NCBI RefSeq assembly: GCF_010183535.1
Contig: NC_071331.1
Span: 14,012,001-14,076,000 of the forward strand
Origin: Caenorhabditis remanei
Taxonomy: Eukaryota > Nematoda > Chromadorea > Rhabditida > Rhabditidae
Length of the DNA stretch: 64,000 nucleotides
Direction: 5' to 3'
How positions within the stretch are numbered: position 1 is the first letter of the stretch; each line of letters begins with the position of its first letter. This document shows positions 26,101 to 37,900 of the stretch, piece by piece. Position numbers and translations under genes: made by a program. Below the pieces are notes generated by a model. That model had not been told where the DNA came from and did no database searches. It saw only the letters and a list, made by a program, of their open reading frames with translations.

Positions 26101-29100
26101 ACAGAGTGTGAAACTAAACATTTTGCTCGAAGCTACAGTAACCCTCTTTAGTCTCTTTTAACCTACACTTCTTCTGATTTCTGATGATCTTTTTTCTTCT
26201 CGATTCCCCCCTTTGAAATTCGAAACTCGTACCGAATGTTCTTTTTTTTCTTCTGTTCAAACCTCTCTTCAAATTCTAAAATTTCCAATGTAAAGCTCTG
26301 ATTTCTGTGTTTTTCACTCTATCCGATTTCAAGTTCTTCTCTGTCTTATGACGTGTTCAGTTTCTCTGCAAGAGAAAGAATAGAAGTGATGTCTGAAGAA
26401 GGTCTTCCCGTCCTGGCAACAAAGAAGAACCTCCAAAGACGTGAGAGGTTTCTCTCTTTGCACCAGTTACTCACTTTTCCTTTCTTAAATTCCTTCCCAA
26501 TCTAACTCGCTTACTATTAGTTCTTTTTCTTCTTTTTGCACTAACGGAACAATTCGTTATTGTCCTTCCCCCACATCTCCACTTCTTACTCACTTTTTCG
26601 TTGGACCGAAACCAAAGGAAAAGGAGTTTCAGAAATCAGTCAACACACTTTGTCATCTTCAGAGAGATAGAAAAAGCTCCATCTTTCTGCTTCCATTTTT
26701 ATTATGTATGTTTTTTTTTCGTCGCCTTCTTTTTCCGGTTTTCCAGCAAGTGAGAAAACGAACGGCCGAACAGAAAACACTTAGGACCAATTGGTCTCCT
26801 TCTCCTCATCCATCTCTAGTGTTATTCTTTCAGTTGACAATCTAAATCACAAACAGACATTTCATGTGGACAGGAGACATAAATGATTAATTTCATTTCT
26901 CTTCCCATCAGCTCTTCTCGATACTCTTTTATTTTCTCTTTCTACTCTACCTAGATCATGTTATCAACTCTTTCTATTTCTGATTGTCTCGTAAATACAA
27001 GCATAGCTTTAGAAGCATACGGTAGTCTCAAATGGTCATTCGGCTCTCTTTCGGAATAGGATCTTCCGACCATACACACCATTTGGGATCAGAACGTTTT
27101 TCATTTTTTTACCTCTCGGAGTGACTTAACTTTCAGAAACATAAGATTATTCATATACTTGTATGCTAGATACCTGAGAAAACTTGTTCATGTAAGATTT
27201 CTTTAAAATACTGTACAGACCACATCCCCAAACTCCAAAATATCTTTAAAGTATTCCTATTTCTGACAGAACATAATCCTTCCGTTGTCCCGAAAACATA
27301 TGATTCTACGTACACGTCGTCTGAATTCACCTTCTAGTGCACCGGATGCCTCATAATTTGTGTTTATCTTACCAGAAACTGCCACATGAGTTGTGCACTT
27401 TCTTGTCCATCAATCCAGAACAAACTAGAAGAAAAAGAATTCATAGATGATGGACATGAATGAAAAAAGAAAAACAATCAGAAATAAACAAGTCACAACA
27501 ATAGTTTTTTCCTTTCCAACTTGCACAAATTGCAATTAAAACTGAAATGTCTTCTCCTCAGATTTCGGATTCGTGGACTAAAATTGCTTAAATTATTATG
27601 ACCTTTCGTTATGAAGGTAATAATACATTCGCCTTAAAATAGATTCTAATGTGCCCGGATCTTTAGAAAGAGACTATAGAATTTCTGTTTTGCAGAATAA
27701 TTATTTTTCCAGAGCAAACGAAAAAGGTTTAAATGATCCGAACACTGATGCTTTTTCGTTATTCCATCCTAGACCAGCATCACAATTTTTTTCATTTTCC
27801 CATCAGAACCCATCAACTTTTCCCCCGTTATTCATCAAAACATTCCTGCTTGTCTCGGTATTTGTGTGTTGGTTCTCTGTTCCCACACTTTCTTGTTTTT
27901 GTTTTTATTCAAACTTTTTTCCCGTTTTTGACTGTAAATCCTCTTATCCCAGATAACTATCCCTGATAAGAGATGCAATACAGACTCATCTGAAAATCTG
28001 AAATTCTGATAATCCATATTCGTTATGAGCTCTGATCATTCCTTATAACAAGGGAGGTACATAAATGAGAGAGTGTGCTCTACTCTTCAAGTCAAAAAAA
28101 AGAAATCTGCGGTCATTTGTTTCTCATTCTGCTCTTTCACTTACTCGTCACCTCTTCTCAGTAGTAATTGGCATCATTTGTAGTGTGACCACACAATGTT
28201 TCTCCTTCTTTTTCCACTTTTTTTCTCCTTTTCGTCCTCACGCACTGATCCTCAAATAGATAACAACACTTCGGTGCTTTCTTTTTTTTCCCTCTGCCGA
28301 GCATCTAGTTCACTTCCGCTTTTATTTTGTTTCGTTTTGCATGGTTGTAGGAGATTCTAACTAGGTTAACAACGCGCACGGTAATGGAGGAAGAACTTTT
28401 GAAGATTCTCGGAGATTCTTTGAGCAAATTTTGATATAATTTTCGAGTTAGACTGTGGAATGAATCTTAGTGTTCAGAGACCGAAATAAACCCCGCTCAT
28501 TATTAAATCAAAACTGATAAAATATTAATGGTTCCATATGTTTTCTGATATCGGAAAAACCAAAAGACATGTCTGACCTGTACTCGAAAACTAGTTCAAT
28601 TAAAGTAAAAATAGTGAACTCTTGACATCTGAAAATTAAAATCAAAATGAAGGCGAAAGATCGGAAGACCTCCTTCTATAAAAAGAGAATGACTTCATAG
28701 AGTTCTCCCACTTTTTTTCTGCAAATGACTTCCTCGATTACGCCATTCGTCCATTCCATATGTTCATCACTTCTTTAAAGTTTTCATAAGTAGTTGTTTT
28801 TACCAGACTTTATTTCTTCTTCATTTCGTTTATTTTCCTCTTTGCTCATTGTGTTCACGTGTTTTTTACTTATTTTTGAACGGAAACTTCACAAAAAAGA
28901 TCAAATTACGTCTTGATTTCCTTCTCATCTGGAACAGATATGTTTTGAAATCTTTATCTTTTTTGCTACCGGCTGAAAAGTGAAGAAGAAAGAAAAAGAA
29001 AAAGAAAAAGAAAAAAGATGCTGAATACACGAATCTCTTTTTTCTTGGACATTTCTTGACTTCTCCAATTCCGTACATCTGAAAACTCACCCTTGTTGAC

Positions 29101-30318
29101 TCATATTCCATCAACTGCACAGAATCTAAACCAATGAAATAAAGAATCGAAATGATTTCATTCCGAGTACTTTTAACAGCTGAAATTCAACTCAAAAAAA
29201 AATTATTTCAATCCTAGTCTATAGTTTCTAGACAAACTTCCGCTTTTATATTCAGAATGAACTTCTAATTAGACATCCTTCTCCATTTTCTTTCCGTTGT
29301 CGTCATACATCGAAAGATCTTCTATTTTCAATTCTCCAATTTTCATTTATTTGTCTTTCTTCTATATTTTGTTTTCATTTGAGTAAAACTGCCAAAAATA
29401 AACGTCTCCTATTCCATTCTAAATATCGAATCACCAGAAATTTGATACCAGTTTGTGTAGGAACTCCAGACAAAAAGAGAAAGAAGAGCTGGAAGTGAAA
29501 GATTGATAGTTTTCGAGGGGAGAGGAATAAGTTTTATGTTTGTTGTAGATCTACCAAACTTCTCCAGAAAGATCTTGATTAACTTTTTTTTCCCTTTTTC
29601 CAAATGGAAGAAAAAGAAAAAAGAAGAGACGCGGAAAAACGTTTCAGTGTACTTTCATTAGTCAAGGAATCATTGGTTATGTATGAGTGCGTTGTTGAAC
29701 TTTTTTCTCCGGATAATGAACATTCACACTTCTGATCACTTAGCTCGCTTCCAGACAAAAGTAAAAATAGAATGTAAATAAATCAGAGTTCATTTTCTAT
29801 GATCTTTCAAAAAAGTTCTGAAACTAACAACAAAAACATAAAAGTTTCACCCAACAACTATGACAATAAGTTCTCGAAAGATGGCGTTTGCACCCACCTC
29901 CTTTGTCATTTTTCTCAGTCCTTTTTCAAAAATCAAAAATCTCAAAAAAACCTAATGTTCAGCACTTAAAACTAAACTCTTCCAGTTAAATATTTCTCTC
30001 ACTACCTTCCGATTCTCTTCCATCACTTTTGAAGAATCACGTATTCTCATCACATCACCTCTATCTTAACTAACTCTTCTTCCTTTTTCTTTCCTTTTAA
30101 TCCTAACTAACTCTATTCTTTCTTCAACTTTTTCCATTTCTTCCAAAAACTTTTTCCCTCACCTTTTGTCACAAAAGACCTATTGACCTGTCAATTGAAA
30201 TAATTCACACACATTCTCCTCACCCTCATTTTCGAACTTTGTGCTGCAGACGTCTACGTGCACTCTTTCTTTTCGAACACTCTGTTTTATTGCTGAAATT
30301 GAAATTCTAGGTTTATGA
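20180..30318. other. 10-kb pyrimidine-rich intergenic region
   Basis: No gene could be supported on either strand. The + strand is unusually rich in T and C across most of the interval, producing many short, Phe/Ser/Leu-rich spurious frames on + (for example 24495-25037). A purine-rich (GAAAAA)n run occurs at 28982-29017. The stretch should contain the promoters of the GDPD-like gene (left) and of the receptor gene (right); far-upstream control of a neuronal receptor is plausible but not shown. Confidence 0.55.
28982..29017. repeat. (GAAAAA)n simple repeat
   Basis: Purine-only run made of GAAAAA/GAAGAA units in the gene desert. Low-complexity microsatellite with no coding meaning. Confidence 0.85.
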
Positions 30319-32951
30319 ATGGATAGCAACAACATCAGCTTAGTGGAGAATGTCTTCGATGATGCCGTTTCTGATGATTGTGAGTATTCTCCACCCATAT
30401 TTCTCGAGTGGAAAATGGTATTCGTTGGGATCATCGGACTCATTGTTGCTCTCATCAGCATTATTCATAACTCACTTCTCTTCTACACCTTCAGTACCTC
30501 TACAGTACTCAGGAAACGGAATTTGACCTACTTAATGTGGATATCCGGTTGTGATGTCTTCATTTCCTTATGTTATATTGCAATTATGTGTGTACAGGTG
30601 AGCCACTTCTTCTATAATTACAGTCTGAGCCTATCTTTTCTAGGTCTATACTGACTATTTCGAATCATTCAATCTATTGGTCCTCTGGCATGAGTATCTT
30701 CGTGCTGCATTCACAGTTTCTCATATCACCTTATCTGCTGCTTCATTCCTTTTGATGGCTGCAACAGTTGAAAGATATCTTCAAAGTACAGCAGATAACC
30801 GGACACTGAAACTTTTCCAAATTCTGGCAACTCATCGGACATACGTTGTCTTCTGTTGTTTTCTCGGAAGTCTCATTTTCAGAGGAACTGTTTTCTTCGA
30901 GATTGAGGTACTTTATTTTAAGTTTGAATAACAAATTTATATAAATCATCAGGTTGTAACTCAACCGAATTGCACTGGATTCTCTTCAATGGGTCTGGCT
31001 GTTGTTCCAATGTTTGGAGAGAGTATGGATGTTGTCTGGAGATTCTTCGTTAGGAAAATTATCACGGTCTTCTTACCTTTTGCAGGTATTATTCTGAAGA
31101 CGCCGGTTTTCTTTTTTACTTCAAAACTTCAGTACTTGCTTATTTCAATGCTGCAATAGTGATGAATGTGAGACGAACGGATCGTGATCAAACCGTGAAA
31201 GCATTGGTTCTTTTTATAACTGTTGGAACAAGGTAAGAAACTCAACAATTTTTTTCTTTTCAAATTTTCTTCTCGATTTTTGATATTTTTAAAGTTTTAT
31301 TATTACTACCCCTCAAGTCAAACCTCTCCCATTTTTTATTCCATTAAATACCATTTCCCCTCATTTTCCCAATGAATTTCAGCCCTCTTGGAAACGTTCG
31401 AAGGTAATTTTGAAACCATCTCTATTCCAGTTATTCCACACTTCTCCTCTACATTTTCCCTCTCTTTCCCTCAGTTTTTCCCCACATTTTCCCCAACTCT
31501 TCTTTGGTTCAATTTTTTAATATTTTCTATGTAGCATGATGGGAACGAATAGCATGACGGTTATTTTTTTTAGATTCAGATTCAGATTTAGATTCAGATG
31601 AATGAAAGAATGCAGATGTATATTTAGGTTGGATGCAAAGGAGACTTTTCAAAGATTATTCAAGTAAATTCATGTGTGTTTTTTGAATAGAATAGATAGA
31701 TCACTTTTAGAAAAATGAATCACTGAAATACGAGTGAAAACTATGAGTTGATTTAGTAGAAAGAAATACACTGAAACAATTGAAAACAATTGAAAAAGTC
31801 TCGATTCACACTATCCACACGGTTTGCTTCTCTCGGAACGAAAGAAATCTGTTCTTTATCACTTATCACTGTTTCTGCAATATGCAACCAATCCACACTT
31901 TCAATTCGAATATTTTATTGATTTTCAGAGGAGAAGTCACAAGACTGAGATCTCGTTTAAGAGCTGTCACACGGATGTTAGTGATGGTTGTAACCGGTTA
32001 TTTGCTTGCTAATATTCTTGATATTATCATTGCATTTTGGGAGGTAACAGTTCATTTCGAGACACCATTCGTAGGATTTTTTCAGACAATAAACATTCAA
32101 AGTCTTCAAGAGCAACCATCACTCTACACGGTACTCTCTGATATTTCTTCATTCCTTCCAATTGCTGCATGTGCTCTTCGATTACCAATATACACAATTA
32201 ATGACAGGCAAATTCGAGTGGAGGTAAGATCCCATCCTATTTTTTGTTAAGTTCGAAACATACAAAATATTTCAGGTTCGTCGTAAATTCTGTGACCTAA
32301 TAACTCGGTGTTGTCCTTGTGTTTTATGTGATAATCACCAAAGAAAGAAACTATATGATCATCAATTGGAATCTGAAAGATTGTGGCCGAAGAATGAACC
32401 AACTCCAAAACTCGAGGTGTGTTTTTTTCGGTTATAGAAGAATTTATAGCAGATCAGAAATAGATCAAATATAGAGAGAATCAATTAAATTATCTTTCTT
32501 AATTCAATTCAGCTAGAAATGACGGAACTATGGACGAAGTCTTCCGAAAGACTTGACTGAAAACAAGGTTTGAATATAGTATTTAGTAGATCATATATAT
32601 ATTATTTCGCTTGTGATTCCCTTATCACTTCCACTAGCACTCTTGTGTGCTCTCCGTTGCTTACACTCGGTTCTTTATTAGTTTTCGAGAAGCTAATCCA
32701 ACGTTTTTTATTGGAGTTTTTATAGAAAGAGTGATAGAAAACGATTTATTTATAGATAGAACACTGTTGCTAACATCAGAAGATTCAACTTGTGTTTGCT
32801 AATCCCATTTATTTGTTGTTCTTGTTTATCTTCATCGTTTTTTTTTCAGATCAGAAACTACGGTCTCCAATCATTGATAATGGCTCGAGCATCGCTTTCA
32901 ACTAAAGAAATCTATGACATTCAACGGTTCCGAGAGTCTTATGATGTCTGA
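30319..32951 (+). CDS. Orphan rhodopsin-like G-protein-coupled receptor
   Basis: Seven-helix receptor, probably for a peptide ligand by analogy with other nematode orphans; no ligand can be assigned. Exons 30319-30597, 30644-30907, 30953-31085, 31133-31232, 31929-32043, 32086-32223, 32276-32416 and 32850-32951 give 1272 nt, or 423 residues. Helix 1 is around residues 32-57, and helix 3 ends in the E-R-Y version of the DRY motif (MAATVERYLQ). The sixth helix is VVTGYLLANILDIIIAFW, and helix 7 ends LRLPIYTI in place of NPxxY. A Cys-rich tail (CDLITRCCPCVLC) may be palmitoylated. A 21-nt in-frame exon (31383-31403) can be added between the fourth and fifth exons, lengthening the third intracellular loop by seven residues. 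A 42-nt intron at 32044-32085 is also open in frame, so retention would add 14 residues. ATTCTAG at 30304-30310 may be a trans-splice acceptor. AATAAA is at 33028-33033. Confidence 0.85.
31571..31600. repeat. GATTCA hexamer repeat in receptor intron
   Basis: About five imperfect copies of AGATTCAGATTTAG-type hexamers lie in the intron of the receptor gene. Simple repeat. Confidence 0.7.
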
Positions 32952-34997
32952 AAATAATAGGAAAGAAATGCAAATGTTTCGCTGAAAATCGGGTTTTCTT
33001 CTCTAATTACTTATCTTGCTTTTTACAAATAAAGAGTTTAAAGTGAACGGAAAAAAAGTGAAATTGAATTGAGAAACTGTTACTTTCAGGGCACAGATTT
33101 CAGAGATAAAATGAGTTTACTACATTCATTGGTCACAGTTGGTTTCACGATTTGACCAAATAAAGTTATTACAAAAAAGAGAAAACGAGTGAAAGAAAAG
33201 TAAATGATTCCGGTGTAAAAGAGTGTTCGACGGGTTTCGGATTGCGAGATTTCAGAAAATACATATATGAGTGGGGTCGATATCTCCGAATTTCCAGGTG
33301 ATCTATAGAAATAGGCTCCATTTCAAACCTCAGTGTGAAGGAATTATCCGGGAATAACTGATTTCAAAAATTTTAATTTTTTGAAGGACAATACACAAAG
33401 AAAAAAGACGAATTTCCAGTTTTCTGTTCACTGAATGATCATATTTCCAGCAGACTCAATGATCAAATATGCTGGAACATCAACTTTTATGGTCATTTAT
33501 CTTTTCTAGACAGTCTGATCATAAGAGATCAGAGAAGAAAGCATCAGAGCGATAGTAGCAGTTAAAAATATTTTGTGTATCTGTCTAGTAGTAAGTCATA
33601 TCATGTTTTGTATCAGCATGAAACTTGTCAATCCATCAATCCTATTCACTGGTTGATAGGAGGAACAAAGTAGCGAAAAGGAAGAAAAAAGCGGTCAGCA
33701 GCTTAGTAGGGAACAGAAACAAACCATTGATAATATGTAGAAACCAGTCGGTAGCAATTGATACACTTTACGAGTTCTATTAGGCAATATCCTCCTTTTT
33801 GCTTATGACTGTATATGCATGTCTCTGGCAGAAAAAGATGACACAATCCTGATTTAATATGGATGAAGAATTAGAGGAAGAGAAGAGAAAAGGAGGTGGA
33901 AGAATCAGTATTTGGTTAGCCGATGAGGTAATTAAATGGAGACATGAATATAGAATAACAAAATAGAAAAAAGAGATCGAAAACACTTTCGATTACTTCG
34001 AGAATCGAAAAAAGATACGATTTTACGAATGAAAGACGATTTCGGAAGTGTTCCATGTGGACAGACAGTGGATCATAAAAAGTGATGCCACATCAGAAAG
34101 TGACAAAGAAGTCACAAACAGATGGAAGTCCGGAAAAAATGAATTTGCCAAACAAGAATACGCTTAAATAAATGGTGAAAGCTGGAAAGAAACTGTACTT
34201 GAGAATTTTTAGCGTTAGCCAAGTTAGGGATTACTGTATAAAAAGTATATACTTTCTATTTTTAGAAAATTTATTAGGATGACACCTGTTAAGGAATGCC
34301 TGGGTCTCCTGTAGCCTTCTTATCACAATCCTCCGGCTGAAACAAGTCTACCTGTATTTCTGTAAGATTTCTGGAAAACACTTTCCATCCCACAGAATCT
34401 GAATTGGTCCGTCGGAGTATCGTCAGAGCAGACTCGCATGCACTAGATATGGGTCTCAGTCTTCGTTGCTCTTTAAGTACCTGGGACTTCCGAAAAACTC
34501 TGTGCACGTAGCTACTTAAATCCACTCATTTCTAACTGATTTGTTTATCAACTGAAAAAAAAATTCTCCAGGATGTTCACTTGGTTCACTTGATTATTCA
34601 TGTTGTTGTTCCATAAACATTTATCTTCTTTTTCTCTTTTCCTGTCAAAACTTTTTCACTTCAAAACCATTCGTTTTCTTCGACGCTTCCAAAAAAGACT
34701 TACTATCTTCTCGTGTCTGTTTCTCTCTCTGTCTGAATAGTCCCCTTCATTACAATATCGTCGCATCAGATCAGCAAACTAGTAGCATCCACAGCTTCTT
34801 CTTCTTCCTTCTCCTCTTCTACATGAACAGACGGAAGGGGCAGTCCACGCCCTCTCTCCTCTGACGGTCATTGCCTATCGCCCCCCTCTTTTGAAGCGTC
34901 ACCTCCTAGATTTGCCCCCAACTGTAGAATCTCAAAGTAATATAAGCTAATTCAGAAGTCAAGGTGTTCCCTTCATTATATGAACATCTGAATTCAA
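32952..34997. other. Intergenic region between receptor and giant Pro-rich gene
   Basis: Contains the receptor 3' UTR (AATAAA at 33028) and the upstream region of the next gene. No coding exon is supported. A 78-codon frame at 34289-34525 (-) has normal-looking composition but no splice context and no recognisable domain. Confidence 0.5.
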
Positions 34998-37900
34998 ATG
35001 CGTCGTCTCGTGCTCCTAACACTGACGGTCGCCGGTGTGGCGGCCCGTCAGTACTTCCAGCAGCAACAGCAGAATGCCGAGTACGTTTCCCTTCTTACGC
35101 AATAAACTACTTACTTTTTTATTACCCTCTAATTCACTCATTTCCTCGCCTTTTCTTCTTTTTCTACTTCTTATTCTTCTTCTATCCGTATCTTCTCAAT
35201 TCTCGAGTTCTTTACTCCGTAATTGTCGAAGTAGTTTTGCATTTTCATAACCTTTGTCGATATTTTAAATCTTCATTTGACTGAAATTACTTTAGCTGAA
35301 TACGAGTGTGTTTATGGAGTTGACATATATACTTCTTAATACTTTCGGAATAGAGATTCAATTATGCTTCAAAAAACTTGGGCCCGTCGAGTCTATTGCC
35401 AAACTGTAGAATTGAATTGAATTGTTTTTTTAATAACATGTTTATGAAATGATAGGATAATTTGCTGATTACCTTTCCGTTTCTACTTACATTCTGACTT
35501 TTTCTACTTTGAGCTTGTCTTCGCCTCCCGTTCTGAACATCCTTCTGCCCTCTATTCTAGTTTCGTATACCTAAATTCCTCCGTACTATCACGCGTGTCC
35601 AACTCTGTATAACTAGAAACATGTAGTTTTATCTGAACCACCGAAGATTTTATTTGACATGGCATGCGCGAATATTTTGGCGCCGATCCGAATACGATAG
35701 CAATGACGACTGTTGATCGGATATAGCGGTTTCCCCTTTTTTCTTCTTCTTCCTCTCATCCAAAAACTAGTAATTAGCCAAAACAACTCTCACTTTGTCT
35801 CCTCTTCGATTAGCCGTTCTCTTTAGTTAAGTTGGATTAATATATCGGAAGGAAAAAGTGTAACTTTTGAAAGTTAGAAAAAAGGAAACAATCAGAAAAG
35901 AAGGGTGACAATCCCTCTCAATAGTCAACTTCTCTCCGTTTTTCAATCTCTAGTTTTCAATGTGATGGCAAGAGAGTGTCCAATATTTCATGACTGCTTG
36001 GCGCAATGGTAGCGCGTTCGACTCCAGATCGAAAGGTTGGGCGTTCGATCCGCTCAGTGGTCAAAGTTTTGAAACAATTGAAAAATACTATGGGATGTGG
36101 AAAAAGTAAACAGTCAGTAATTGATTCTACATCCCTGCCCCTTCGTTTTGTTTTCTCTTATTCCCTTCATTAGGAAACATTGATCTGAAAGCGGAATGAG
36201 GATTCTAATTCATTCGACGGAACAGACAGGAAAAGAATGGCAAAACAGAGAAACATATATGCTTTTAAGTCAATGTCTTTCCGTCATTTTTCCCACCGAT
36301 CATATGAAAAGAGAAGCACGACGGCGTCGTGCCATAAACAATCATGAATACTAATAATGACCTTTTTACTACTGAAATTCTCCTTCTTTTCAATCGGCCG
36401 CAAAACGGACAAAAGTCGCCTTTAAGTGGAATGTAACACGTATTGTAATCCATGTCTCGAAGCCCAAAGGGATAGCGGTTTTTGGTTATAAGCGATCAAG
36501 AAGCGGACAAGTATAAATTAGGAGTGACAAAAAAGGGTTTTGTCGAATAATTAGTGGTGGATTCTAGATGAAAACGATAGTAAGAAAGCGTTGAACAGAC
36601 GGATTTAGTAGAGGTGGGAAATGGGATATACGTAGAGAATATGAGGAGAAATAGTTGTAGACTGAATAGAAAATAGTAACTGACTTGTTAATTCGAAAGT
36701 TATTAGATGTATTCCTGATAACGTCCTAGAAAATGGTAAAGATCTGTGGATTAGTGACAATGTTCAATACAACACAAAAGATCAGCCGTCAAATAAATAT
36801 TAAATGTTCAGATTTCGAGTACCTCCAGCACAATATTCTTCAAATACAGTACGTTTTAAGTTTCCGAACTATTCCTTGAAATTTTCCAATTTTAGGCACA
36901 TGGAGTATGGAAACCAAAAAGGTCAGCATGGTTAAATGATTCACCGCCACCCGACAGAAAAGTTGGCAGACGAGATTTCTCGGATTTGGGTAAGTCCTCT
37001 CAACTACATCAAGTTTACCATCTAATTTACTAAATCATTCTGTTCTATAACCTAATTAACTTAGTATTCGTTCTTGGCGCTTCTTCGGTTAACCGTGCTC
37101 GTTACATTTCGAGAAGTTTTGGAGATCATGTATCTTTGATAACAGCAAAACCTCCGATGTCACCTAACATTTGGTTGAGTGCCGAGGAAATAAAAGACAT
37201 GACTCGTAAGTTGATATTAACAATTTTGTTTTTCAATAGAATCTCACTAATTCGAGTAATTTACGTGCGATCTGAACTTTCTGATCATTTTAAAACAAAA
37301 ATTTCAGAACCAGTTGCTGAAGCGTCTATTGAAATGAAAGGTCAATCAGAAGAACTTCTCACTTCGTCGGAGAAACATGATGGAACAAAACGGATCGTGA
37401 AACATGTATGTTTCGAAATAAAATAAATTGGAAAATCTATGAACAAATTCAATTTTCAGATAACTAGTCTTGAGCCAAGTGGATATGAAGGAGGAAATGA
37501 AGGTGAGTGACTTGAAATAGTTGTTGTAATCAACGCCTCTCAACCATTTACTTTTTCTGCATGTATTCATTTTACAATATTAACTGAAACTTCAGGCAAT
37601 AATCTAGAAGCATGGCAATCAGTACAATCTTCAAATCATGGAGGTGTCTTCCCAGATGGATATGATGGTATTTTGTTATCTCATACTGAAATAATAGTAG
37701 TTCATAACCTTTAACTCTAACCAGGTCTATCTGCTATGCCGAGAACACTAATCAACGAAATGGTAGGCTCTTCTTCTGGAGCTCCATTCCAACGTCCTCC
37801 ACCTCCACCTCCTCAACCACCACATCCTAATCCACCAAGACGTGTATATCCGATTCCTCCTCCTCCTCCGAATCCCCATCCAAGATACCCTCCACCACCT

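Noticed and set aside
34289..34525. 78-codon minus-strand frame
   Set aside because: Composition is protein-like, but there is no promoter, splice or homology clue; isolated short frames of this size are expected by chance.
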